This document shows positions 8,669 to 20,126 of a stretch of DNA of 38,717 nucleotides, one piece after another (the stretch's first letter is position 1; the number at the start of each line of letters is the position of its first letter). Origin of the DNA: Spirochaetota bacterium (GTDB lineage: Bacteria; Spirochaetota; UBA12135; COTS27; JAFLEE01); NCBI GenBank assembly GCA_017302015.1, contig JAFLEE010000052.1, positions 1-38,717 on the forward strand, read 5' to 3'. Both the position numbers and the translations under genes were made by a program. The notes below the pieces were generated by a model. The model was not told where the DNA came from. It worked only from the letters and a program-made list of their open reading frames with translations, and searched no databases.

Positions 8669-9871
8669 CTACGCCGCGAAGCGCTCGGAGACCCGCGCGG
8701 CGATCTCCTCGCCGATGGCGAGGCTCGCCGTGGCCGCGGGGCTCGGGGCGTTGAGCACATGGAGCGCGCCGTCCTGGTCGAGCCACTGAAAATCCTGGAC
8801 GAGGCTGCCGTCGCGCAGCATGGCCTGGGCGCGCACGCCCGAGCCGCCATGGTCCAGGTCGGAAGCGGTGATCCCGGGCACGAGGCGCGCCAGGCTCTGG
8901 GCGAAAAGCGCTCGGCGGAAGGAGCGCTGGAGTTCGTCCCAGGCCATCCCCTTATGGCGCCAGAGGAAACGGCGCATGCCCGGGAAGAGGAGCGTACCGG
9001 CGAGGTCGCCCACGCGCACATCGCGCTTGCGGTAGCCTTCCCGCGCCAGGGCGAGCACGGCGTTGGGGCCGGCTTCGATGCCGCCGTGGATGAGCCGGGT
9101 GAAATGCACGCCGAGGAAGGGGTACTGGGGATCGGGGACGGGATAGATGAGGTGCTTCACCCAGCCGGCCTTCTCGGCCTTGAGGGCGAAGTACTCCCCG
9201 CGGAAGGGGATGATGCGGCAATCGGGCCGCGCGCCGAAGGCCCGGGCCACCGCGTCGGAGTGGAGCCCCGCGCAGGCCACGGCGAAATCGGCCTTGAGGT
9301 CTCCGCCGCTGGTTTCGAGGATCCATTCCCCCGAGACCCGCTTCGCCCGACGAAGCGCCCACCCGAGGCGCAGTTCGGCGCCGCCCGCGGCGAGTTCCTT
9401 CGCCATGGCCGCCACCACCCCCGCGTAGTCGACGATGCCCTCCTGCGGCACGAGGATCGCGGCCACCCCGGCGGCGCGGGGTTCGCGTTCCCGCAATTCG
9501 CCCTGCTCGAGGCGGCGCATCCCCAGGAGCCCGTTGGCTTGGCCCCGCTCCCAGAGCGTCGCGAGGCGCGGTCGTTCCTCTTCGGTGGCGGCCACCACCA
9601 CCTTGCCGCAGATCTCGTGGGCGACCCCGTGCTTCTGGCAGAACGCGGTCATGAGGCGGATGCCCTCCACCGCCAGGCGCGCTTTCACCGAACCGGGCTT
9701 GTAATAGAGACCGGCGTGGAGGACCCCTGAATTATGGGTCGACTGGTGGCGGCCGAAGCCGCCCTCCTTTTCGATCACCGTGAGGGCCGCCCCGGGGAAT
9801 CGCTTCCTCAAGGCCAAGGCCGTACCGAGACCGACCAGACCCCCGCCGACGACGACTATTCTTTTACCCAT
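8669..9871 (-). CDS. lhgO: L-2-hydroxyglutarate oxidase (FAD-dependent)
   Basis: The 400-residue length equals that of LhgO/YgaF. The start at 9871 is chosen over an upstream GTG/ATG region because AAGGAA precedes it and the Rossmann FAD motif follows at once (IVVVGGGLVGLGTALALRK). Other family marks are ESTHNSG-like HQSTHNSGVLHAGLYYKPGS, binding the flavin, and CRIIPFRGEYF in the substrate half. The enzyme oxidises L-2-hydroxyglutarate to 2-oxoglutarate, passing electrons to the membrane quinone pool. It is divergent from a PhyH-type 2-oxoglutarate dioxygenase across a 221-bp AT-rich gap. A related member of the DAO family, such as a glycerol-3-phosphate dehydrogenase-like protein, is the main alternative. 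Ends 35 bp from the convergent GH141-like gene. Confidence 0.85.
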   Translation of the reverse strand: MGKRIVVVGGGLVGLGTALALRKRFPGAALTVIEKEGGFGRHQSTHNSGVLHAGLYYKPGSVKARLAVEGIRLMTAFCQKHGVAHEICGKVVVAATEEERPRLATLWERGQANGLLGMRRLEQGELREREPRAAGVAAILVPQEGIVDYAGVVAAMAKELAAGGAELRLGWALRRAKRVSGEWILETSGGDLKADFAVACAGLHSDAVARAFGARPDCRIIPFRGEYFALKAEKAGWVKHLIYPVPDPQYPFLGVHFTRLIHGGIEAGPNAVLALAREGYRKRDVRVGDLAGTLLFPGMRRFLWRHKGMAWDELQRSFRRALFAQSLARLVPGITASDLDHGGSGVRAQAMLRDGSLVQDFQWLDQDGALHVLNAPSPAATASLAIGEEIAARVSERFAA

Positions 9872-10092
9872 GATTTCCTTATTTTTTAATTCTACCGCGC
9901 CCGGGAAATCCTGGGAAGTCGTTCCCAAATCGTACATGCAATTACCATCCTATCCATAACCATTGCCTTCATTTCGAATTAGAATCATTCCATATACGAC
10001 ATGCTTCGTCACTCGAAACCATCGAGCGTGATCGCACCCCAGTCGGCCCCTGGCAGACTCGGGCGGCGCATCGCTCGAAAAAAGGAATACCC
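9872..10092. promoter_or_regulatory. Shared divergent promoter region of lhgO and the PhyH-type dioxygenase gene
   Basis: This 221-bp gap is clearly richer in A+T than the surroundings (especially 9880-9900 and 9945-10005), as expected for two back-to-back promoters. TTCGAA (within 9970-9985) and the TATACG at about 9992 are possible elements, but no hexamer pair is convincing. SD-like AAGGAA occurs next to both starts: on the minus strand just upstream of 9871 and at 10082-10087 for the plus-strand gene. Confidence 0.4.
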
Positions 10093-10977
10093 ATGGACCT
10101 CAGCTGCACCACGATAACACCCGACCCCATTGCCACGACCGAACCCCCACGGGCCCTGGGCGTTCCCCTCACTCGGACCGGGCCCCTGATGCCCTTCACC
10201 CTGGACTGGAACGATCCCGAATCCGCCCGGCGGCGCTATGAAGCGGATGGCTATCTGTACCTACGGGGCCTGCTCGATCGGAACCAGGTGCTCGCCTTCC
10301 GCGAATATTATTTCGCCCAATTCCAATCGACGGGCCTGCTCGCCCCGGGAAGCCGGCCCATCGAAGGCCTCTGCGGGGAAGGAAACGTGGCCGACGGCGT
10401 GGTGAATGCCATCCTCCACCGCATCGTCCGGTCCCCCGAATACGCGGCGCTCTGCGCTTCACCGGCGCTGGTGGCCTTCTACGAATGGTTCTTCGGCTCT
10501 CCGGTGCACCTGCATCGCCGGAAGATCCTCCGGCACACCACGGCGAGGGGGCCCCTCGCCACCGGGGCCCATTACGACCTCGTCTACATCGACCAGGGCA
10601 CCGAACGTCTGTGCACCTCGTGGATCCCTTTGGGCGACCTACCGCTTACGACCGGCACCCTCATCTACCTCGAAGGCAGCCATCGCCTCGACGTGGAATC
10701 CCTGCGGGGCGCCTTCCCCGATTTCCCCGCCCGCTCGGGCTGGATCACCCGCGACCTCGAGGGCCTCTCGAGCCGCACGGGACTGCGGTGGCTCGCGTCG
10801 CCGGCGTTCGCCGCGGGGGACATGATGGTCCATGGCCCCCGCATGATCCACGCGTCCTGCGACCGCCACCACGCGGGCGGCCTCATGCGCCTCTCGACGG
10901 ACATCCGCTACCAACCGAAAAACGAGCCCATCGATGCCCGCTGGCAACGGGACTGGAGCCATGATGACGGCCTCTAG
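10093..10977 (+). CDS. Phytanoyl-CoA dioxygenase (PhyH) family Fe(II)/2-oxoglutarate-dependent oxygenase
   Basis: 294 residues, the usual PhyH-family length. The ATG has AAGGAA five bases upstream. YEADGYLYLRGLLDRNQ is the standard opening of the fold. The metal-binding triad is visible: H160 and D162 in GAHYDLVY, and a distal His in MMVHGPRMIHAS (H247). An Arg in the C-terminal part (LMRLSTDIRY) would hold the 2-oxoglutarate carboxylate. Such enzymes hydroxylate a small metabolite while converting 2-oxoglutarate to succinate. The divergent L-2-hydroxyglutarate oxidase, which makes 2-oxoglutarate, hints at a linked pathway. The actual substrate cannot be told. Its stop lies 14 bp from the stop of the convergent envelope protein gene. 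Confidence 0.82.
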   Translation: MDLSCTTITPDPIATTEPPRALGVPLTRTGPLMPFTLDWNDPESARRRYEADGYLYLRGLLDRNQVLAFREYYFAQFQSTGLLAPGSRPIEGLCGEGNVADGVVNAILHRIVRSPEYAALCASPALVAFYEWFFGSPVHLHRRKILRHTTARGPLATGAHYDLVYIDQGTERLCTSWIPLGDLPLTTGTLIYLEGSHRLDVESLRGAFPDFPARSGWITRDLEGLSSRTGLRWLASPAFAAGDMMVHGPRMIHASCDRHHAGGLMRLSTDIRYQPKNEPIDARWQRDWSHDDGL

Positions 10978-10991
10978 GGGCCGCACGCTGC

Positions 10992-13900
10992 CTACTCCGC
11001 CTCCAGCATGAGCCCGCGGAACGGGTCCCCCAGGATCGGTTCGACCAGGAAGCGCTGGCTCCCGTCGGCGCCGTAGCGCATGGCGTTGAACAGCAAGCCG
11101 GAGCCCAGCGGCCGCACGAGGTCGGCCGTGATCACGAATGATTTTCCGTCGGCCCCCGCCTCCACCCGCACCCGCCCCGTCTCCGGGCCTCCGAGAGTGC
11201 GAAGGAGCGGCTCGCGGCGCACGATCGGCCGCAGGATTTCCACGGCGGCGATCCGGGGGACGAGGTTGGTGGCGAGGAAGGATTCCCGGAAGGGGAAGCT
11301 CGCCCGGTTCGTCGCCCAATGCCCCCCGGGCACGAGTTCGGAATCGAATCCATTCGTCTGGAGATTCGAGGAAACCCGCCACGGAGCCGGCTCATTGGAT
11401 GAACCCGCCGTGCCGGGTTGGTTGGACCCGGGGCCTTCCTGTGCCGGGGCCGCATTGGAGCTCAGCACCCACCCGGTCACGGGCGTGCGCCGGGCCGTCC
11501 ACTCCGCCACCCATTGGGGCACCTCGACCCATTGGGTCTTCACCGCCAGCACGGCCACGATGTTCGTCTCCCAATTCGTGGCGAGCACGCGGTTCGTCGC
11601 CCAGTTCGTCGTCTCCAGGCCGCCGGGGATGAGCTGGAAGGTGCGCCGGTAGAGCCAGCGCTCCAGGGCGTCGCGGCGGTCGGGCTCCTCGTTGAGGAAG
11701 AGCAGCCAGCCTTCCGTGCCCGTCATGAGCGCCTCCTGGCGCTCGGGATAGGCCGCCCCGGAGATGCGGACTTCCACGGAACGGGCGCCGAGGCGCACGC
11801 CCACCGTTTCGGCCCCGAGGGCGCCCAAGGGCGTCCAGAGACCGGGCTTCACCGCGACGCGGGCGATCTTCTCCCGCACAGAGATCGTCTTCTCGACGAG
11901 GCGCTCCTGGAAGCCGGAACCGCCCACGAGGTCGTGGTAGGCCGCCGTGAGCCGGTAGGCGCCGGCCTGGGAGTCCACATTGGTGACGGCGGGGAGCGTG
12001 AGGAGGAGCCGCCGCTCGCCGCTGACGCCCGCGATGCGCTCCAGGGGCAGGGTCTCGCGGCGCGTGAGCCGGCCGCTCTCCCAGGTGAGGTCGAGTTCGC
12101 TGCGGTTGCTGAGGCCCTCGGCGAAATCCCGGTCGCGCACCCGGAATTCCAGGCGCTCGCCCTCCGTCCACGCGGCGCCTTCCCGCGAGACGCCGTCCTT
12201 CCCCAGGAGGAGGAGCACCGCATCGTCCCCCGTGAGGAGATCGACGAGGGCGCTCTTCCCGCCGTAATCGAAGCGGATGCGCTCGCCGGCTTCGGCGCGC
12301 TCGCGCAGGGCCGGGGTGAACGGCGCCCGCCAGGTGCGCGCCCCCGCCCGCACGAGGGCGAGATCCAGGGAACGGGATCGGCCACGTTCGGTCACGCGCA
12401 CCGTCAGGTTCGTCCCCGAGGCGAAGGGATCGCGCACGATGAGGTCGTAACTGAGCCCGGGGATCATGCGGTTGGTGACCCAGAGCCCGGTCTCCCGGAA
12501 GGGGAAGGGCCGCACCGCCGACCAATCCAGGGGAGAGGTGGAGCGCGAGGCGAGGAACCAGGCGTCCACCCGGCCCGGGGCATTCACGAACAGGTTGAGC
12601 AGCGCCCCCTCGACGCGGGCGGCCGAAAGCCGCGGCCATTTGAGGAGGAGGCGCCCCTGATCGACGCGCCCATCGAAACCGGGGGTCCTCGGATCATCCA
12701 GCAGGTTCGAGACGGGATCGGCCCAGGCGCCGCCCAAATGGGGCACGAGGGCGACCATGGGCTTGCCATCCCCCCGGTCCAGGGGCGTGACCGAAAGATG
12801 GATCGTCTCGGGGCCGAAGCCCGCCCGCCGCTCCGCGCCGTCATGGAAGAAGAACTCGAGGGTCTCGAACCGCGGCTTCCCCCCGGCGCGCTCGCCGGGC
12901 GGGATGCGGAAATCCAGGTACCAGGACGCCGCATCGTGGAAGAGGCTCACCCCCTCCTCGCGCAGGCGGTCGGCGTCGGCCAGCAGGGGGAGGTTCGTGG
13001 CCAGGTCTCCCCAGGTCGCGGGCGCCAGGGGCCACGCCTCCACCGTACGCACCCGCGTCTCCACGGGCGCTCGCTCGGCCCTGCGGTAGATCCACAGGGC
13101 CGAGAAGAAGGCGTTGGGCCCCTCTACGGTCTCCAAGGAATACCGCGCGGCGGTCTCGCCCTCGGGGACCTGGACGCGGAAGGTCTTGTAGGTTCGGCTG
13201 ACGCCCGGCACTTGGAAGACTTCATCCCCCATCGCCGCGCCGCGGAAGCGCATGGTGCGCGGGATCGCCTGGGATTCCTCGAAGAGGAACGAAAAGAGGT
13301 AGCGGCCCGGGGGGAGTTTCCCGGGGAGGATCTCCACGCGTTCGCTCTCGTAGAAATAGGCGCCATTGGACTGCGGGAGCACTTCGGCGCGCACCTTCTC
13401 GCGGCCGAGGGTGGGGGTGATCGTGGCCACGAGCACCGCGTCCCCCCCGCCCGGCCCGTCCACCAGGGGGCGCACGGCGCCGCCCTCGCCCTTGGGCAGG
13501 GGCCGCGACGAGTAGAAGGCGATCTGGCGGAACTCGGGGAGCGAGCCGTAGGCGCTCCAAATCTCGAGGCGCACCCAGCGGGCCCGCACCTCGGGGAAGA
13601 GGAGCCGCTCCCAATAGGGCTGGTCTCGCAGGGTGGCCGCGGCGCCGGTGGGGATCCAGGCCCGGCCATCCTCGGAAACCCACAGGCGCACCTGGCGCAG
13701 GGAATTGCCCGGCCCGTTATTGTAGAGGTCGACGCGGCCGAGCCAATGGATGAAGTGGAGGTCGTAGACGATGGAGAACGGGTAATGGAGATCGGCGTAG
13801 GGGTCGGGCGAAAATTTATTATTGTAGGCGATGGATCCGTTCACCGTCAGCGAGGCCGGGTAGGCCGGATTCTGGAGCCCCGGTGGCACTTCCACACTCT

Positions 13901-14006
13901 TCGGCCCACTGAGGAGCCGGTCGCCGCCGCCATGCTTCGCCGCCGGCACAAACGAGACGCCGACGACGGCCGCGGCGGCGATGAGGAAGGCGACGAGGAG
14001 CGGCAT
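10992..14006 (-). CDS. Very large envelope-associated protein with discoidin-like N-terminus, function unknown
   Basis: 1004 residues. It starts with a membrane anchor or uncleaved signal (MPLLVAFLIAAAAVVGVSFV). Residues of about 40-170 resemble an F5/8 type C (discoidin-like) domain: LRQVRLWVSEDGRAWIP and RARWVRLEIWSAYGSLPEF. A second stretch of about 320-480 recalls a CBM9/DOMON-like fold. Asn/Thr-rich links (TNWATNRVLATNWETN) lie near residue 800. No catalytic motif is seen. It is the third gene of an apparent operon argS, 781-residue barrel protein, this gene; its start lies one base after the stop of the gene before it, so the two are surely co-translated. A cell-surface or periplasmic partner of the upstream barrel-like protein is the best guess. 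Confidence 0.7.
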   Translation of the reverse strand: MPLLVAFLIAAAAVVGVSFVPAAKHGGGDRLLSGPKSVEVPPGLQNPAYPASLTVNGSIAYNNKFSPDPYADLHYPFSIVYDLHFIHWLGRVDLYNNGPGNSLRQVRLWVSEDGRAWIPTGAAATLRDQPYWERLLFPEVRARWVRLEIWSAYGSLPEFRQIAFYSSRPLPKGEGGAVRPLVDGPGGGDAVLVATITPTLGREKVRAEVLPQSNGAYFYESERVEILPGKLPPGRYLFSFLFEESQAIPRTMRFRGAAMGDEVFQVPGVSRTYKTFRVQVPEGETAARYSLETVEGPNAFFSALWIYRRAERAPVETRVRTVEAWPLAPATWGDLATNLPLLADADRLREEGVSLFHDAASWYLDFRIPPGERAGGKPRFETLEFFFHDGAERRAGFGPETIHLSVTPLDRGDGKPMVALVPHLGGAWADPVSNLLDDPRTPGFDGRVDQGRLLLKWPRLSAARVEGALLNLFVNAPGRVDAWFLASRSTSPLDWSAVRPFPFRETGLWVTNRMIPGLSYDLIVRDPFASGTNLTVRVTERGRSRSLDLALVRAGARTWRAPFTPALRERAEAGERIRFDYGGKSALVDLLTGDDAVLLLLGKDGVSREGAAWTEGERLEFRVRDRDFAEGLSNRSELDLTWESGRLTRRETLPLERIAGVSGERRLLLTLPAVTNVDSQAGAYRLTAAYHDLVGGSGFQERLVEKTISVREKIARVAVKPGLWTPLGALGAETVGVRLGARSVEVRISGAAYPERQEALMTGTEGWLLFLNEEPDRRDALERWLYRRTFQLIPGGLETTNWATNRVLATNWETNIVAVLAVKTQWVEVPQWVAEWTARRTPVTGWVLSSNAAPAQEGPGSNQPGTAGSSNEPAPWRVSSNLQTNGFDSELVPGGHWATNRASFPFRESFLATNLVPRIAAVEILRPIVRREPLLRTLGGPETGRVRVEAGADGKSFVITADLVRPLGSGLLFNAMRYGADGSQRFLVEPILGDPFRGLMLEAE

Positions 14007-14007
14007 C

Positions 14008-16353
14008 TTAGAATCCCGTATAGAGGCGCACGAGAATGGAGGAATAGCGTTTCCACTGGTCGAGGGCGGGAAGCGCGGAGAGCCGGGCGGCGGCGAAGAT
14101 CCCGGCCTGCACGGTGAGGGCGAGCCCCATGGGGCGCCCCAAATAATTCCCCTTGTATTCCAGGCGCGAGGTGAGGGCCAGGCGGGAGAGCGGGGTGGAG
14201 ATCGAATAGACCCCCGAGAGGCCCCAATCCCCCGGGGCCTCCTGGTCGTAGAACGAGCATTCGCCCCCCGAGAACCATTGGAAGGCGGCGTAGCGCACCC
14301 GCGCCTCGAGGAGGAAGAGCAGGAACGATTCGCCCCAGGCGCCCAGGGCCGAGCGGTCCACCACGAACGCGTTGCTGGCCGGCGCGGGAGCCTGGTTGGA
14401 ATCCCAGGGCCCGCGCTGGAGATGGAACAGGAACCGGGCCCTCGGGATGAGTTCCACCACGGGAGAGAGCGGGATGGGCCGTTCGAGGGAGAGGGCCGGA
14501 GTGAGTTCGAACCGCCAGGCTCCGGCCTCGAAGAGGCGATGGGCGAGGTTCGCCTCCGCCCGGGCGCTAAAGCCCAGCCATTGCGCCGTCGCCTCGCCCA
14601 GGGCGAGCACCTGGTTCTTGAGCACCCCGGGCGTGATCAGGTCGGCTTGTTCGAGGGAGTGGGCGGGAAGTCGATTGGGCTGGGGCATGAACTCTTCCAT
14701 GGCGGCGGCCGTGACGGAAAGTCGGGGGCCGAAACTCCGGCGCCATTCGAGGATGAGGGCGAGGGAACTCATGGGGGCGCCCTCCTGCCAGCGCCCGTCG
14801 ACCAAGGCCGTCCAACCGAGATCCGCCCCCAGGCGCCCCGAGAAGGCGAGGCGAGCCTCCCCGTAATCGCCGCTCGCCGCGAAATGATCGGGGGAGAGGA
14901 AGGTCTCCCGGTCATCCTGGATCCCGTTATGGTTCTGGTCCTGGCCGAGGGCGCGGAAATAATAGGAAGGATTCTCGTAGTACCAGTAGAACCCCGGGCT
15001 GACGCCGGCGGCGGTGAGGAGTTGATCCTGGGAATTGGCCGCCCGCAGGCCGTAGGGCCCCAGGGGCGCGCTGCGGATTTCCACCGCCGGGTCGCCGTCG
15101 AGATCGACGCTGAATCCGTCCTGGTGGGCGTGGACGAAGAGGGTCGCGAGCGCCCCGGGCAGGCGCGTCATGAGCGAGAGTTCGCCGCCCTGGCGGAGTT
15201 CCTTCTTCCCCGCCTGATCCTTCTCGTTCACGGCCCAGGAAAGACGGCCCTGGACCTGCCGCCCCTGCCAGTGGAGGTTCACCCCCAGCCCCTCATTGGC
15301 CTGGTGGTCCAATTGGAAGGTGACCGTGCGGCGGAAGGACGAGGGACCGTACCCCGGGAAGGCGGTGGACGGGGCCAGACGGCTCCCCGCGGGCATGCGG
15401 GCGATGGACCAGGGAATGGGGCGATACCGGTCGGGCCGCGTCTCCAGGGACCCGGAGCGGTTGCGCAGGATCGCCAGATCCCCGGCGTAGGTGAAGGTGA
15501 CGCGCTTCCAGCGTCGGGGCCCGGCACCATTGGAGAGGGCGAGCGTGGCGTCGCCGGGGAACCAGAGGTAGCGCCGCTCGCCGAAGGTGGTGGCCTGGGG
15601 CGCGAGGCTCCAGATGAAGCCCGGCGGCGGGGCCGTGGTGGTGGCGTCCACGACCTCCACGCCCCCGTCCCCGGCCAAGACCACGCGCTCCACCCAGAAG
15701 CCCGCCTGGGCTCCGGTATTGGAGAACCAGAAATTCTCGCAGGCAGCGGGGGCCTGGTCGGCGGCGAGCAGGTCCTGGTTCGAGGAGACGGGGCCCAGAT
15801 CCCGGTGGACCTGGTGGGTAAAGAGGAAGTCCGCGGCCACCGGGCCCAGGCGCACCCCGGTGCGCATCGCCAGCATGCTATCGGCCGTCTGGGACACGTT
15901 ACTATCGGCGGAGATCGAGGCCTGCCCCTGCCCGGCGTAGTAGAAGCCCGCCGAGAGGTTGCTCCCCCGAAGCTCGCCGAGGACCCCGTACCAGGAGAGG
16001 GGCCGCAGCGCGTCGGGAAAATACTTCGGCCGCGTCGGCCGGTGCAGGAGCAGCGGGGACCAGGAGAGGGGGACGTCCAAGACCTGGATCGTGGCCCGGA
16101 ACGCGGGAGTCAATTCGGAAAAATAGACATAACCATCGAGGGCCCCGCCGGGGGACGCGTCGCCACCCAGGTTCATGCGGAAGGCGCGGTTGCTGTCTTG
16201 GCTCTCGAGGGTCCAATCGTAGAGCAGCGACGAGGATTGGAGCAGGAACTCGCTGCCGAACGGGGAGAAGACCTTCTGGGCCCGAAGCCCCCCCGCCGAG
16301 ACCAGCAGGACGCACGCCCATGGCGCGATCCGTAGGAGGCCCCGCAGACCCAT
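14008..16353 (-). CDS. Large secreted outer-membrane-like protein, function unknown
   Basis: 781 residues with a clear Sec signal (PWACVLLVSAGGLRAQ). The mature chain is made of alternating polar/hydrophobic beta-strand-like segments rich in Trp, Tyr and Gly, and it ends in Phe (SILVRLYTGF), the pattern of outer membrane beta-barrels folded by the BAM machinery. A DQNHNGIQDDRE segment near residue 480 looks like a calcium-binding loop of the dockerin/thrombospondin-3 type. Repeated arginine/aromatic strands continue to the end. It lies 16 bp after argS and one base before the 1004-residue protein on the same strand. Function unknown; it could be a barrel that carries or anchors the next protein. 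Confidence 0.7.
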   Translation of the reverse strand: MGLRGLLRIAPWACVLLVSAGGLRAQKVFSPFGSEFLLQSSSLLYDWTLESQDSNRAFRMNLGGDASPGGALDGYVYFSELTPAFRATIQVLDVPLSWSPLLLHRPTRPKYFPDALRPLSWYGVLGELRGSNLSAGFYYAGQGQASISADSNVSQTADSMLAMRTGVRLGPVAADFLFTHQVHRDLGPVSSNQDLLAADQAPAACENFWFSNTGAQAGFWVERVVLAGDGGVEVVDATTTAPPPGFIWSLAPQATTFGERRYLWFPGDATLALSNGAGPRRWKRVTFTYAGDLAILRNRSGSLETRPDRYRPIPWSIARMPAGSRLAPSTAFPGYGPSSFRRTVTFQLDHQANEGLGVNLHWQGRQVQGRLSWAVNEKDQAGKKELRQGGELSLMTRLPGALATLFVHAHQDGFSVDLDGDPAVEIRSAPLGPYGLRAANSQDQLLTAAGVSPGFYWYYENPSYYFRALGQDQNHNGIQDDRETFLSPDHFAASGDYGEARLAFSGRLGADLGWTALVDGRWQEGAPMSSLALILEWRRSFGPRLSVTAAAMEEFMPQPNRLPAHSLEQADLITPGVLKNQVLALGEATAQWLGFSARAEANLAHRLFEAGAWRFELTPALSLERPIPLSPVVELIPRARFLFHLQRGPWDSNQAPAPASNAFVVDRSALGAWGESFLLFLLEARVRYAAFQWFSGGECSFYDQEAPGDWGLSGVYSISTPLSRLALTSRLEYKGNYLGRPMGLALTVQAGIFAAARLSALPALDQWKRYSSILVRLYTGF

Positions 16354-16369
16354 GCCCCGCGCCCGGCGC

Positions 16370-17953
16370 CTACATCTTCTCGGGGGCCGAGACGCCCAGG
16401 AGCCCCAGGGCCCGGGCGATGACCTGCTTCACCGCGACGACGAGGGCGAGGTACTGCCCCGATTTTTCCCGGTCGGCGGCGTCGACGTAGCGGTGCTCGC
16501 CGTAGTGGCGGTGCAGGATCGCCGCGAGGCCCGAGAGCCAGGTCGCCAGGTGGTGGATCTCCAGGCTCGCCGCCATCCCCTCGATCTCCTCGGGAAAGCG
16601 GATGAGCTGGATGGCGAGTTCCTCGGAATGGGGCCCCCTCACCGCGGCGAAGTCGAACGACGCGGCGACGGGGATGCCCTCTTCCCCGGCCTTGCGCAGC
16701 ACCGAGGCGAGGCGCGCATGGGCGTACTGGACGTAGTACACCGGGTTGTCGGATTCCTGCTTGAGGGCGAGGGCCAGGTCGAACTCGAGGGGCGTGGCGG
16801 CCCGGCCCGAGCCGAGGAAATAGCGCGCGGCGTCGCTGCCGATCTCCTCGACGACCTCGTCGAGGGTGACGATATCGCCCGTGCGCTTGGACATGCGCAC
16901 CGGCTCCCCGTCGCGGAAGAGCGAGACGAGCTGCCCGATGACGATGTCGAGGCGCGAGCGGCCCTCGGAGAGCACCGTGACCGCGGCGCCCAGGCGCCCC
17001 TGGTAGCCGTGGTGGTCGGCCCCGAAGATATTGATGAGGCGGTCGTAGCCCCGGCGCACCTTCTCGGCGTGGTAGGCGATGTCGACGGCGAAATAGGTCT
17101 TCTGCCCGTCGCCCTTGATGAGCACGCGGTCCTTGTCGTCTCCGAAGGGGGTGGTGCGGAACCAGAGCGCGCCCTCCTGCTCGTAGGTATGGCCGTGCTC
17201 CTTGAGCCAGGCGATGGTCTTGTCCACCGCGCCGCTCTGGTGGAGCGAGGTCTCGCGGAAATAGCGGTCGAAGGCGGTGCCGACCTTGGCCAGCGTCGCC
17301 TTCTGCCCCGCGAGGAAGTACTCCACGGGGTCGCCCAATTCGGTCTTGAAGACCTGCATATGGTCGCCGTGGTAGCCGCCTTCGGGGATCTCCTTGCCCG
17401 TGCGGATGGCCGCCACGGTCTCCTTGAGTTTGGCGATCTGCACCCCGGCGTCGTTGACGTAGAACTCCGTCTCGACCTCGAGGCCCGCCGCGCGCAGCAC
17501 GCGCGCCAGCGTGTCGCCGATGGCCGCCCAGCGCCCGTGGCCGACATGGAGCGGCCCCGTCGGATTGGCCGAGACGAACTCGAGGAGCACCCGCTCCTTC
17601 TTGGCGGGGGTCGCATCGCCCCAGGTCGGGGTCTCCAAGATCGTGCGCACCCATTTCGTGCGCGCCGCGTCGGAGAGCCGGAAATTGATGAAGCCCGGCT
17701 TCACGATGTCGACGGCGGCCCAGGTCTCCCGCCCCGGGAGGCCGGCGACCACCTGCTCGGCGATGAGGGCCGGGTTCTTCTTCAGGATGCGCGCGAGTTC
17801 CATGGCCACGGGGCTGGCGTAATCGCCGAAGCGCGCCTCGGGGTATTCCACGCGCACGGGGTGGGCGGCCACGAGGGCCTTCTGCTCCGGGGCCAGGTCG
17901 AGTCGGTCGAGGGAGGCGCGCAGGCTCTCCGAAAGGTGCTGCTTGAGGGTCAT
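16370..17953 (-). CDS. argS: Arginyl-tRNA synthetase
   Basis: 527 residues. The frame continues upstream as far as 18916, but that part is a shadow of the regulator gene; the ATG at 17953 gives the normal start MTLKQHLSESL. The class I HIGH motif is present as GPLHVGHGRWAAIGD, and MSKR as VRMSKRTGDIVTLDEVVEEI. The C-terminal DALR anticodon-binding domain ends with GLLGVSAPEKM, the near-universal ArgS ending. The enzyme charges tRNA-Arg in the cytoplasm with ATP. A TATAAT box (17972-17977, minus strand) lies 18 bp upstream. Two large envelope protein genes follow within 16 and 1 bp, so they share its message, which is unusual for a translation gene. Ends with TAG. Confidence 0.97.
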   Translation of the reverse strand: MTLKQHLSESLRASLDRLDLAPEQKALVAAHPVRVEYPEARFGDYASPVAMELARILKKNPALIAEQVVAGLPGRETWAAVDIVKPGFINFRLSDAARTKWVRTILETPTWGDATPAKKERVLLEFVSANPTGPLHVGHGRWAAIGDTLARVLRAAGLEVETEFYVNDAGVQIAKLKETVAAIRTGKEIPEGGYHGDHMQVFKTELGDPVEYFLAGQKATLAKVGTAFDRYFRETSLHQSGAVDKTIAWLKEHGHTYEQEGALWFRTTPFGDDKDRVLIKGDGQKTYFAVDIAYHAEKVRRGYDRLINIFGADHHGYQGRLGAAVTVLSEGRSRLDIVIGQLVSLFRDGEPVRMSKRTGDIVTLDEVVEEIGSDAARYFLGSGRAATPLEFDLALALKQESDNPVYYVQYAHARLASVLRKAGEEGIPVAASFDFAAVRGPHSEELAIQLIRFPEEIEGMAASLEIHHLATWLSGLAAILHRHYGEHRYVDAADREKSGQYLALVVAVKQVIARALGLLGVSAPEKM

Positions 17954-17971
17954 GGGGTTTCCAGGTCGGGT

Positions 17972-17977
17972 ATTATA
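17972..17977 (-). promoter_or_regulatory. -10 box TATAAT of argS
   Basis: On the minus strand TATAAT lies 18 bp before the argS ATG; with transcription starting about seven bases further on, the leader would be only about ten bases and contains GGAAA. No TTGACA-like -35 is visible upstream; that DNA is almost pure G/C. Confidence 0.6.
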
Positions 17978-18017
17978 TCCCGGGCCCCGACCCTTTGCCC
18001 GCGGGGGGCGCGGCCCT

Positions 18018-20090
<2,073 letters not shown>

Positions 20091-20126
20091 CCGGGCCTCC
20101 TCGCGCGCGTCCCCGCCGACCGGGCC

